Positions 1 to 7,838 of a DNA stretch of 11,533 nucleotides are shown piece by piece. The stretch lies in contig WLOZ01000030.1 of the NCBI GenBank assembly GCA_009699025.1, positions 1 through 11,533 on the forward strand, read 5' to 3'. Under the pieces are notes generated by a model. It ran no database searches, was not told the origin of the DNA, and was given only the letters and a program-made list of their open reading frames with translations. A program made the translations under genes and the position numbers. Numbering within the stretch: the first letter of the stretch is position 1; the number at the start of each line of letters is the position of its first letter. The stretch is from Actinomycetota bacterium (GTDB lineage Bacteria > Actinomycetota > Actinomycetes > S36-B12 > CAIYMF01).

Positions 1-125
1 CCAGCCCCGCTCAGGCCATTCGCGGACTGCTCGAGCAAAACTTGACGTTGCACGGGCTTACCCGTGCCGATCTGGCAGCGTGGCGGCCGCAGGCCACCGC
101 ACGAGGAAGGAAGGCAGCGACGTGA
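1..125 (+). CDS. pglX: C-terminal end of upstream BREX gene, probably PglX methyltransferase (partial)
   Basis: Only the last 40 codons are inside the window. Reading starts at base 3 and ends at TGA 123-125. The visible tail begins SPAQAIRGLLEQNLTLHGL, continues with a DLAAWRP stretch, and ends in a basic segment (ARGRKAAT). Nothing catalytic is visible, so the name rests on position: in type 2 BREX loci pglX, the adenine-specific DNA methyltransferase that marks host DNA, lies directly before pglY. The stop overlaps the GTG start of pglY by 4 bases (GTGA, 122-125), which supports this frame as a real gene in the same operon. The other two forward frames are less likely: one stops at 43-45, and the other is simply the upstream extension of pglY. 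The identity is inferred; that a gene ends here is well supported. Confidence 0.6.
   Translation, partial: SPAQAIRGLLEQNLTLHGLTRADLAAWRPQATARGRKAAT
103..114 (+). promoter_or_regulatory. Purine-rich ribosome binding site that fixes the pglY start
   Basis: A run of A and G (GAGGAAGGAAGG) ends 7 bases before GTG 122. It lies inside the last codons of the upstream gene. It favours GTG 122 over the upstream in-frame ATG at 80 and the downstream ATG pair at 149-154, because only GTG 122 has well-spaced Shine-Dalgarno sequence and also overlaps the previous stop. Confidence 0.7.
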
Positions 126-3100
126 CCGCTTCAACGGAGGCCGGCACCATGATGCTGCGCGATGCTCTCACCATTCCTGAGGTGGTGAGCGCCACCGACT
201 TCGTGCTGCGCCTGCAGTCCGGCGTGGAAGACGCCAGTGGCACCGTGGGCGAGTACGTGGTGACCACCGCGCTTGCCGAGGCGTTCGACGAGGCGCTGGG
301 TTATGTGGAGGCCGCGCTCGGCCAGGCCGACGCCGGCGTGGGCTCGGTGAGCGACCAGGGCGTGTTCATTCACGGCTCGTTCGGCTCGGGTAAGTCGCAC
401 TTCATGGCCGTGCTCGACCTGCTGCTGCGCGGCGAGCCTGCGGCCCGGGCCCTGCCCGGCCTGCAGTCGGTGGTGCAGGGCCGCAGTGCCGCGTTGGCGG
501 CCAACCTACTCACGGTCGACTACCACCTCATCGGCGCGAACTCGCTGGAGGAGGCGCTGTTCTCCGGCTACATCCAGCGCGTGGCAGTGCTGCACCCCGA
601 CGCGCCCGCGCCCATGCTGCACCGCAGCGACACCCTTCTCGACGATGCCGCGCGTATGCGTGATGCGATGGGCGACGGATTCTTTGACATGCTCAATGGC
701 GGGGCGGGCGGTAGCGAGTGGGGCGGCCTCGACACCGCATGGGATGCCACAGCGTTTGACCGGGCACTCGCCGCGGCCGTGGGTGACGATGAGCGTGAGC
801 GCTTGGCCTCCGACCTGGTGGCCAACGTGATGCGCGGCTACATCAACGCTGGCGAGTGGCTCACCATCGACGACGGCCTGGCCGTGATGCGCTCGCACGC
901 CAAGCGTCTGGGCTATGAGGGCGTAGTGCTCTTCCTCGACGAGTTGGTGCTCTGGCTGGCCAATCACCTGGCCGACCGCGAGTTTGTGGCCACCGAGGGC
1001 TCCAAGGTGGCCAAGCTGGTGGAGGGGCGGCGCGGCCAGGGCGACGTTCCGCTGGTGTCGTTCGTGGCGCGCCAGCGCGACCTCGCCGACTTCCTCGGCG
1101 ACGCGTCGGCCGGCATGGCCGCGGGTGGCGCGGGGGGTGCCGAGCGGCTGGCCGTGGGCCAGGCCTTCCAGTGGTGGGAGGACCGCTTCAACAAGATCAC
1201 CCTGGCAGCCAGCGACCTGCCCGAGATTACCCACCGCCGCCTGCTCACCCCGCGCAACGACGACGCACGTGCCGCCTTGGCCGGTGCGCTGGCCACCCTC
1301 AAGTCGAACAAGGCCACGTGGGACGCGCTGCTCACCGGTGCCATCGGGGCCGACGAGACAATGTTCGCGAAGGTGTACCCGTTCTCGCCCGCGCTGGTCG
1401 ACACCCTCGTGGGCCTGTCGTCGCTGCTGCAGCGCGAGCGCACGGCGCTGAAGGTGATGGCCCAGCTGCTGTGTGCCGGCCGCAACGAGCTCACCGTCAG
1501 CGACGTGATTCCCGTGGGCGACCTCTACGACGTGATGGTCGAGGGCGGCGACCAACCGCTCACTGAGGAGATGCGTCGGCACTTCGGCAACGCGCGCCGC
1601 CTGTACATCGACAAACTGCGCCCGCAACTGCTGCAGATGCACGGCCTCACCATCGAGCAGGCCGAGGCCACCCCGCGCAGCCACCCCTTCCGCAACGACG
1701 ACCGGTTGGCCAAGACCCTTCTGGTGGCCGCCATCGCCCCGCAGGTGGAGGCCCTGCGCACCCTCACGGCTAGCCGTATCGCCGCGCTCAACCACGGGTC
1801 GGTCACAGCGTTCGTGCCTGGCACCGAGTCGATCGCCGTGCTGGGCAAGGTGCGCCAGTGGGCCGAGACGGTAGGTGAGATCCACGTCGGTGAGGGTGCC
1901 GACCCGGTGATCACCCTCGAACTGGCCGGCGTCGACTACGACTCGGTGCTTGAGCGTGTGGCCACCGAGGACAACGAGAGCGCGCGGCGCAGCCTGCTCA
2001 AGCGGCTGGTGTACGGCGACCTGGGTATCGCCGACGACGCCGGGCTCTTTGGCGGCAACGACTGGCCCATCGTGTGGCGTGGCAGCAAGCGCTCCCTCGC
2101 GGTGGTGTTCGGCAACATCCGCGACGAGAGCACCCTGCCCGACGACGTGCTGCGGGCCGATGGCGAGGGCTGGAAGGTGATCGTCGACTACCCGTTCGAC
2201 TCCGCCGGGCACAGCCCGCAGGAGGATGTGAACCGCCTGCATCAGCTTGCCGCCGACGGCGTGGTGAGCCGCACGGTGGCGTGGGTGCCCACGTTCCTTA
2301 CCAACGCCCGACAGGACGACCTAGGCAAGCTGGTGCGGCTCGAGCATCTGCTCGGCGGCGTGGGCGACCAGTTCGACCGCAACGCTGGCCACCTGCCGGT
2401 CGACCAGCGGCCGATGGCGCGCACCAGCCTCGAGAACTTGCGGCGCACCACGCGCGAGAAGTTGCTCAGCGCCATCAAGCAGGCGTACGGGGTGGCCCGT
2501 CGCGATCCACTCGACATCGACGTCGACGCATACGGAGAGGTGGAGGTGTTCCCCACCCTGCAGCCCGGGCTCGAGCTGCAGCCGCCCGTGGGCGCCACGC
2601 TCAAAGACGCGCTCTCCTCCCTCGCCGACCAGATGCTCTCCTCGCAGTTCCCCGACCACCCACGCTTCGAGCCCTCCACCACTGAGGTGAAGAAGACCGA
2701 CGCCGCAGTGGTGTACGAGTTCGTGTTGAAGGCACGCGAGGGCGACGGCCGGGTCGACAACGTCGACTCCGCCAAGCGCAACCAGCTGCGCCGCGTGGCC
2801 AACCCCCTCGAGGTGGGCCAGTGCTACGAGAACCACTACGTGTTCGACTCGGCACAGTTCCCGTGGCGCAACCGCTTCTTGCAGGCCGCGGCCGAGGAGG
2901 GGCTCGACGGCGACATCCCCGTGCCCGTGCTGCGGCGCCGGCTCGCCCCCCACGGCCTGTCGACCGACCTGCAGAACCTGATCATCGCTTCGTGGGCGCT
3001 GCTCGACGACAAGCAGTTCGCCAAACACGGGGCAGGCGTGGCGATCACTCGGCTCGACGACGTGCGCGATGACCTCGTGCTGCGAGACCCCGAGCTGCCC

Positions 3101-3853
3101 GACTCCGCGGGGTACGAGGCCGCCCGGCTGCGCGCGGCCAAGCTGTTCGGGGTGCAGGGCGGCGCGCTGCTTACCGCGGCATCGGTCGCGCGGCTGGCCA
3201 GCTCAGTGCGCGAGTCGGCTGCCAACGCGCGCGAGGCGTGCGCCAAGCTGCAGTCGCAGCTGGAGCGGCACCGCGACACCCTGCAACTGGCCGACGAGGC
3301 ACCCCGCCTGACCACCGCCCGGCTGGCTGCCGAGCTCACCGCGCGGTTGGCCAGTGAAAGCGACGACCTCGTGCTGGTGAACGTGCTGGCCGAGGCTGCG
3401 TTGCCGGCCGAGCCCGAGACGGTGGGCACGTCGATCTCCTCGGCGACGCAGGTGTCGGCGGCGCTGGCCGGAGCCACGTGGGCCGTGCTCGACAGCGTGG
3501 CCGGCCTAGCTGACGACGCGCAGGCGCAGGAGAAGCTGTCGGCGCTGCGCAACGCCGCGTCGCAGGAGGAGCTGCACCTACCGCTGGTGATGGTGCTTCG
3601 CGGCGCCGGCGACGCGTGCGCGAAGTTCCTCGCCGAGCGGGCGCCAATTCCTCCGCCGCTTCCGCCTGTTGTGCCCGTGGAGCCCGTCATCCCGGTGCTG
3701 CCGCCCGTTGATCCGGACTTCCCGGCGACCACCGTCGACGACATCACCCTCGAGGGGCTCGATGACCGCGTCAGCGTGGTGACCGACCAGATGCGCGCTG
3801 CCCTGCAGGCCAACCCGGGCAAGAAGCTGCACGTGCAGTGGTGGCTGGAGTGA
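122..3853 (+). CDS. pglY: BREX type 2 large P-loop ATPase PglY
   Basis: This is a 1243-residue protein, counted from GTG 122, the size expected for the large ATPase of type 2 BREX/Pgl (the counterpart of BrxC). Residues 85-92 form a Walker A loop (GSFGSGKS) after a hydrophobic strand (GVFIH). Residues 268-274 form a Walker B strand ending in D273 E274. A conserved-looking FVARQRD segment sits at 314-320, where a sensor strand is expected. The long middle region carries no motif I recognise. Residues near 1030-1060 are Ala/Arg/Glu-rich and could be helical or coiled coil. Residues 1174-1201 are a proline/valine-rich linker leading to a 42-residue tail ending in QWWLE. No signal peptide or membrane segment is visible, so it is cytosolic. 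It overlaps both neighbours by 4 bases. Family knowledge says PglY is required for phage restriction; its exact molecular job is not settled. The call is secure from size, motifs and gene order. Confidence 0.9.
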   Translation: MTASTEAGTMMLRDALTIPEVVSATDFVLRLQSGVEDASGTVGEYVVTTALAEAFDEALGYVEAALGQADAGVGSVSDQGVFIHGSFGSGKSHFMAVLDLLLRGEPAARALPGLQSVVQGRSAALAANLLTVDYHLIGANSLEEALFSGYIQRVAVLHPDAPAPMLHRSDTLLDDAARMRDAMGDGFFDMLNGGAGGSEWGGLDTAWDATAFDRALAAAVGDDERERLASDLVANVMRGYINAGEWLTIDDGLAVMRSHAKRLGYEGVVLFLDELVLWLANHLADREFVATEGSKVAKLVEGRRGQGDVPLVSFVARQRDLADFLGDASAGMAAGGAGGAERLAVGQAFQWWEDRFNKITLAASDLPEITHRRLLTPRNDDARAALAGALATLKSNKATWDALLTGAIGADETMFAKVYPFSPALVDTLVGLSSLLQRERTALKVMAQLLCAGRNELTVSDVIPVGDLYDVMVEGGDQPLTEEMRRHFGNARRLYIDKLRPQLLQMHGLTIEQAEATPRSHPFRNDDRLAKTLLVAAIAPQVEALRTLTASRIAALNHGSVTAFVPGTESIAVLGKVRQWAETVGEIHVGEGADPVITLELAGVDYDSVLERVATEDNESARRSLLKRLVYGDLGIADDAGLFGGNDWPIVWRGSKRSLAVVFGNIRDESTLPDDVLRADGEGWKVIVDYPFDSAGHSPQEDVNRLHQLAADGVVSRTVAWVPTFLTNARQDDLGKLVRLEHLLGGVGDQFDRNAGHLPVDQRPMARTSLENLRRTTREKLLSAIKQAYGVARRDPLDIDVDAYGEVEVFPTLQPGLELQPPVGATLKDALSSLADQMLSSQFPDHPRFEPSTTEVKKTDAAVVYEFVLKAREGDGRVDNVDSAKRNQLRRVANPLEVGQCYENHYVFDSAQFPWRNRFLQAAAEEGLDGDIPVPVLRRRLAPHGLSTDLQNLIIASWALLDDKQFAKHGAGVAITRLDDVRDDLVLRDPELPDSAGYEAARLRAAKLFGVQGGALLTAASVARLASSVRESAANAREACAKLQSQLERHRDTLQLADEAPRLTTARLAAELTARLASESDDLVLVNVLAEAALPAEPETVGTSISSATQVSAALAGATWAVLDSVAGLADDAQAQEKLSALRNAASQEELHLPLVMVLRGAGDACAKFLAERAPIPPPLPPVVPVEPVIPVLPPVDPDFPATTVDDITLEGLDDRVSVVTDQMRAALQANPGKKLHVQWWLE

Positions 3854-6510
3854 CGCCGACCCCTGCCTCGCCCATGCCCGTGGCCTCGCCCTCGGTGGTG
3901 GAGCAGTACGCGCGCGAACTGGTGCGCAAGGGCGGCACCACGCGCGTGCTTGCCCTGCGGGCATCCCCCAGCTGGCACGGGCCCGACCATGTGATCGTCG
4001 GTGGCGATCGCGTGCTGGTGCGCGGCTGCGGCTCGGCGCTGGCGGTGCGAGAGGCGATGCTCGAGCGTGAGCCCAGCGACTGGCTCGTGGTGCTCACCGA
4101 CCGACCCAGCGACGACCTCGGCCTCACTCTGCTGGCACGCATGCTGCACCAACAGGTGGAGCCCATCGACGTGTGGCACACCGTGCCCGGCCTCTTCGAG
4201 GCGCGCTCGGCGGCCCCCGAACTGCGCGCTCTGGGTCCGTGGGTGGCAGCCGCACTGGTGGAGCACCGGCCCGTCAGCGGCTATCCGGTGGCGCCTGCCG
4301 GGGTGGTGACGCGCGACCACGCGCTGCGCATGCTCACCGCCGCAGTCACCGGCCTGCGTGGCGACGAGCTCGACGCCGCAGGCCTCCTCACGTGGACGCT
4401 CAACCAGCAGGCCCGTGACGCGTGGCGAAGCCAGCCCGAGGCGGTGCGCGACGGCATCGTGAGCTGGAGCTCGGGTGCGCTGGGCGCTGTGGCCGAGTTC
4501 GCGTTCCGGGTGGCCGGCAGTCCGGGCTCCGTCGATGCGGTCACCATCGGGCTGGCGGCCGACGTGCTGTGGCCCACATCGGGCAGCGCGCCCGAGTCAG
4601 CCGCCGCGGCACGGGTGCGGCTGGAGCCCTCCATGGGTTCGCGTCCCATCTCTGCGCCGGTGGCCATCCAGGTGGCCGCGGCGGCGCGCGGCATCGTGCT
4701 GCGCATGGGCTCCGACCCGGGACTCTCCGGTGAGCCCATCAACCGTTCCATGATCCTCTCGCGCGCACAGCTGCTGCTGGGCGACGTCGGCTGGGCCGAC
4801 GGCGCGGTCCTCTCCGGGGTGCTGCCCGCCGGCTACGACGCCCGCCTGCTGCACCTCGCGTCGGCGCTCTCCGGCAGTGGTGACGTGGAGGCCAGCCTCA
4901 CCGCACTGCTCGCGCACGACATGGCGCGCTACGAGCGGGCCGACACCACCATGCGCGCGCAGATGGCAGCCCGCCTGCATCGCTGGCTCGCGATTCCCGA
5001 CCTCACGCCCACCGACCTACAGCAGGCGCTGCTTCGCCAGGCCCGCGACGATGCCTGGGTCGATCGCGCCGCTGCAGACGTGTGGGATGGCAGCACGGTT
5101 CCGGCCGTGTCGGCCGCCTACGCCGCTCTGGTGGGCAGCGTTGCTGCTCGTCGCACCGCGCACGACCGCGAGTTTGCGTCGTTGCTGGCCGAGGCCACCT
5201 CGCGCGACCTGCTGCCCGCCGACACCGTTCCGCTGGAGTTGTTGGTGGCGCGCGTGGTGCGCCCCCTCGCCCAGGCCGGCGGAGTGCTGATGGTGGTGGT
5301 CGATGGCATGAGCACCGCCGTGGCCGCGGAGCTGGTCGATGGTGCGCTCGCCCGAGGGTGGACCGAGTGCGTTCCCGCCGATGATCGCCAGCGAACGGCG
5401 GCGCTTGCCGTGCTGCCCACGCTCACCCGCTACTCGCGTACGTCGTTGTTCGCCGGTGAGCTGCGCGACGGCAATCAGGCCGATGAGAAGCGCCTGTTCA
5501 CCGATGCCGGCGTTGGGCCGGTGTTCCACAAGGACGACCTGCGCGCGGGCGCGGGCGAGTTGCTGCCCGAATCGCTGCGCCAGGCCGTGGCCTCGGCCTC
5601 GCCGGTGGTGGCGGTAGTGCTCAACACCGTCGACGACACCCTGGCCAAGCACGACCCGGGCGGCATGGACTGGACGGTGGAGGCCGTACAGCACCTGGGA
5701 CCGCTACTCGAGCTGGCCGCCGTGCATGGGCGCACGGTGGTACTCACCTCCGACCACGGGCACGTGGTGCATCGCGGGGGCGAGTCGCAGTCGTTCGAGG
5801 GTTCGGAGGCTCGGTTCCGTCCCGTTGCCGCAGCGGCCGCAGCGAACGAGGTGCTGCTGACCGGTCGGCGTGTGCTGGTGCCCGGTAGTTCGGTGGTGGC
5901 CGCGGTCGACGAGGGCGTGCGGTACGGCCGTAAGGCGGCGGGCTATCACGGTGGCGCCGCGGCGGCGGAGGTGACCGTGCCGGTGATCGTGCTGGCGCGT
6001 GACCCCGACCCGCTGGCAGCGTTGGGTTGGGTTGCGGCTCCGCCGCAGGCGCCGCGCTGGTGGTACGAACCCGTTGCCGCCAGCGAGTCGTCGGTGGCCG
6101 AGCCCGCGCGCCGGCCCAAGGCCACCAAGGCGCCGCAGGAGGACACCCTCTTCGAGGGCACGCAGCCTGTGGCTCCCACCGGCACCCCGGGCGAGCGCGC
6201 GGCCGCAGCACTACTCGCTACTGCGTTGTTCACCGCACGCAACGCGGCCCAGAGGCGCGGCGGATTCGACGACGACACGGTGGCTGCCATCGTTGCCACG
6301 CTCGTCGACGGCGGCTACCGCGCGCATCGCGACCTCGTCGCGGCAGCGGCCCGTGTGCCAGCTGCCCGCTTCCAGCCCACGATGGCGGCCCTGCGACGGC
6401 TGCTCAACGTTGAGGGGTACGAGGTGGTGTCGCTCGACCCCGACGGTGTCACCGTGCTGCTCGACCGTGCCTTGCTCTTCGAGCAGTTCGCGATCGGGGG
6501 AGTCGCGTGA
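3850..6510 (+). CDS. pglZ: BREX alkaline-phosphatase-superfamily protein PglZ
   Basis: The protein has 886 residues from GTG 3850. The central PglZ domain has the alkaline-phosphatase-like core. D485 follows a hydrophobic strand (VLMVVVDGMS), a YSRTS segment at 528-532 is a candidate nucleophile region, SDHGH at 634-638 and GYHGG at 698-702 supply likely metal ligands. PglZ is the hallmark protein of all BREX types and is thought to be a metal-dependent phosphoesterase acting in restriction. A flexible Ala/Pro/Lys-rich linker covers roughly 745-790 and leads to a small C-terminal helical domain. The N-terminal about 120 residues look like the usual PglZ N-terminal domain. I chose GTG 3850 because it makes the same GTGA overlap seen at two other junctions. 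However, no well-spaced Shine-Dalgarno precedes it, and in-frame GTG 3838 or 3841 remain possible. The product call is secure; the start is less so. Confidence 0.93.
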   Translation: MTPTPASPMPVASPSVVEQYARELVRKGGTTRVLALRASPSWHGPDHVIVGGDRVLVRGCGSALAVREAMLEREPSDWLVVLTDRPSDDLGLTLLARMLHQQVEPIDVWHTVPGLFEARSAAPELRALGPWVAAALVEHRPVSGYPVAPAGVVTRDHALRMLTAAVTGLRGDELDAAGLLTWTLNQQARDAWRSQPEAVRDGIVSWSSGALGAVAEFAFRVAGSPGSVDAVTIGLAADVLWPTSGSAPESAAAARVRLEPSMGSRPISAPVAIQVAAAARGIVLRMGSDPGLSGEPINRSMILSRAQLLLGDVGWADGAVLSGVLPAGYDARLLHLASALSGSGDVEASLTALLAHDMARYERADTTMRAQMAARLHRWLAIPDLTPTDLQQALLRQARDDAWVDRAAADVWDGSTVPAVSAAYAALVGSVAARRTAHDREFASLLAEATSRDLLPADTVPLELLVARVVRPLAQAGGVLMVVVDGMSTAVAAELVDGALARGWTECVPADDRQRTAALAVLPTLTRYSRTSLFAGELRDGNQADEKRLFTDAGVGPVFHKDDLRAGAGELLPESLRQAVASASPVVAVVLNTVDDTLAKHDPGGMDWTVEAVQHLGPLLELAAVHGRTVVLTSDHGHVVHRGGESQSFEGSEARFRPVAAAAAANEVLLTGRRVLVPGSSVVAAVDEGVRYGRKAAGYHGGAAAAEVTVPVIVLARDPDPLAALGWVAAPPQAPRWWYEPVAASESSVAEPARRPKATKAPQEDTLFEGTQPVAPTGTPGERAAAALLATALFTARNAAQRRGGFDDDTVAAIVATLVDGGYRAHRDLVAAAARVPAARFQPTMAALRRLLNVEGYEVVSLDPDGVTVLLDRALLFEQFAIGGVA

Positions 6511-7838
6511 CCGAACCCGCTCCCGTGGTGTCCGAGCGCCGCCGGCGGGAGGTGATCGAGGCGCTGCGCCGGGGGTCGGTGCCCTCGCAGGGGCTCGACC
6601 TGCTGGCCGTGGGCCTCGATCGCTTCGAGCAGGCGATTGACGACGAGCTGGCGAGCGTGGCCGCCGGTGGCGCGATGTTCAAGGCGGTGCGTGGGGAGTA
6701 TGGGTCGGGCAAGACGTTCTTCTCCCGCTGGATGGTCGAGCGTGCGCGCCGTGCTGGCTTCGTCACCTCCGAGGTGCAGGTCAGCGACACTCAGACCCCG
6801 CTGCACAAGCTCGAGACGGTGTACCGGCGCATCACCGAGAACCTCGCCACCGCCGAGATGCCACCCTCGGCCCTGCGCGACCTCGTCGACGGGTGGATGT
6901 TCACCCTCGAGCAGGACGCCGTCGCCGGTGGAGTCGATCCCGCCGACGAGCAGGGCCTGGCCAAGGCGGTCGACGAGCTGCTTGAGCGGCGGCTGGCCGC
7001 GGTGGCCCGCACCGCGCCTGGATTCGCCGCGGCCCTTCGCGCCTACCGGGAGGCCACCCTGGCCGGCGACGTGCCGCAGGCCGAGGGTCTGCTGGCGTGG
7101 CTCGGCGGGCAGCCGCACGTGGCGGCGTCGGTGAAGCGGGCCGCAGGGGTGCGCGGCGACCTCGACCACTTCGGCGCGCTCGGCTTCCTGCAGGGATTGT
7201 TGGTGCTGGTGCGCGACTCCGGGTACAGCGGCATCGTGGTGGTGCTCGACGAGGTCGAGACCCTGCAGCGCGTGCGCGGCGACATGCGCGACAAGGCCCT
7301 CAACTCGCTGCGGCAGCTGATCGACGAGGTGCACGGCGGCAACTTCCCCGGCCTGTACCTGCTGATCACCGGCACTCCCGCATTCTTCGACGGCCAGCAG
7401 GGCGCCCAGCGGCTGCCCCCGCTGGCCCAGCGACTGGCCACCGACTTCGGCGGCGACCCCCGCTTCGACAACCCCCGCGCCGTGCAGGTGCGCCTGCCCG
7501 GATTTACACATGAGTCACTTGTAAATCTGGGGGTACGCACCCGCGACCTCTATGCAGTGGGCGCCTCCCCGCGCGTGGGTGAGTTCGTCGACGACGCCTA
7601 CCTCGGCGACCTGGCCAGCGCGATGGCCGGCCGGCTCGGCGGGCGAGTGGGGGTGGCCCCGCGGCTGTTCCTGAAGAAGCTGGTGGGCGATGTGCTCGAC
7701 CGCGTTGACCAGTTCGCCGACTTCGACCCCCGACGCGACTACGCCCTCACGGTGAACGTCGCCGAGATGGACGAGGACGAACGTGAGGCAGCGACGGTCG
7801 ACGACATCGACCTCGACGTGGGTGAGCCGGAGCGATGA
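6507..7838 (+). CDS. brxD: BREX ATP-binding protein BrxD
   Basis: This is a 443-residue P-loop ATPase. Walker A is GEYGSGKT at 63-70, within a strand-loop-helix context (FKAVRGEYGSGKTFFSRWM). Walker B is GIVVVLDEVE with D248 E249, followed by RVRGDMRDKALNSL and a possible sensor strand (LYLLITGTP). Length, motifs and position between pglZ and the helicase gene match BrxD of type 2 BREX, a family formerly catalogued as DUF2791. The GTG start at 6507 overlaps the pglZ stop by 4 bases and has GGGGGA at 6496-6501, 5 bases upstream. The C-terminus is strongly acidic (MDEDEREAATVDDIDLD). BrxD is expected to act with the helicase encoded next, with which it always pairs in type 2 loci. The reading frame contains an odd AT-rich palindrome at codons 332-341, listed separately. 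Confidence 0.9.
   Translation: MTEPAPVVSERRRREVIEALRRGSVPSQGLDLLAVGLDRFEQAIDDELASVAAGGAMFKAVRGEYGSGKTFFSRWMVERARRAGFVTSEVQVSDTQTPLHKLETVYRRITENLATAEMPPSALRDLVDGWMFTLEQDAVAGGVDPADEQGLAKAVDELLERRLAAVARTAPGFAAALRAYREATLAGDVPQAEGLLAWLGGQPHVAASVKRAAGVRGDLDHFGALGFLQGLLVLVRDSGYSGIVVVLDEVETLQRVRGDMRDKALNSLRQLIDEVHGGNFPGLYLLITGTPAFFDGQQGAQRLPPLAQRLATDFGGDPRFDNPRAVQVRLPGFTHESLVNLGVRTRDLYAVGASPRVGEFVDDAYLGDLASAMAGRLGGRVGVAPRLFLKKLVGDVLDRVDQFADFDPRRDYALTVNVAEMDEDEREAATVDDIDLDVGEPER
7501..7527. repeat. Concentric AT-rich 27-bp palindrome inside brxD
   Basis: Outer arms GATTTACA (7501-7508) and TGTAAATC (7520-7527) are perfect inverted repeats. The spacer contains a second palindrome, TGAGTCA (7511-7517), sharing the same centre at 7514. 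Eleven of 13 symmetric base pairs match. The stretch reads as eight codons, TTT ACA CAT GAG TCA CTT GTA AAT, of which seven end in A or T. That is conspicuous in a gene where nearly every third base is G or C. The dyad itself is plain in the sequence; any function as a binding or recombination site is inference. Confidence 0.8.

Noticed and set aside
80..121. Earlier ATG start for pglY at 80
   Set aside because: It would add 14 residues overlapping the upstream gene and has no Shine-Dalgarno. GTG 122 has a strong one and makes the same GTGA overlap seen at two other junctions.
506..2242. Long open frame on the minus strand (578 codons) opposite pglY
   Set aside because: It lies entirely antisense to pglY, its product is rich in His, Gly, Gln and Val with no recognisable domain, and such frames are expected opposite GC-rich genes. 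It is a shadow.
6315..7511. Minus-strand open frame of 398 codons opposite brxD
   Set aside because: It is a compositional shadow of brxD with no motif; the plus strand has clear Walker A and B motifs.
7519..7556. Internal promoter for brxHI built from TTGTAA (7519) and TATGCA (7551)
   Set aside because: The 26-base spacing is far too long for a standard promoter and no better -10 element lies closer.
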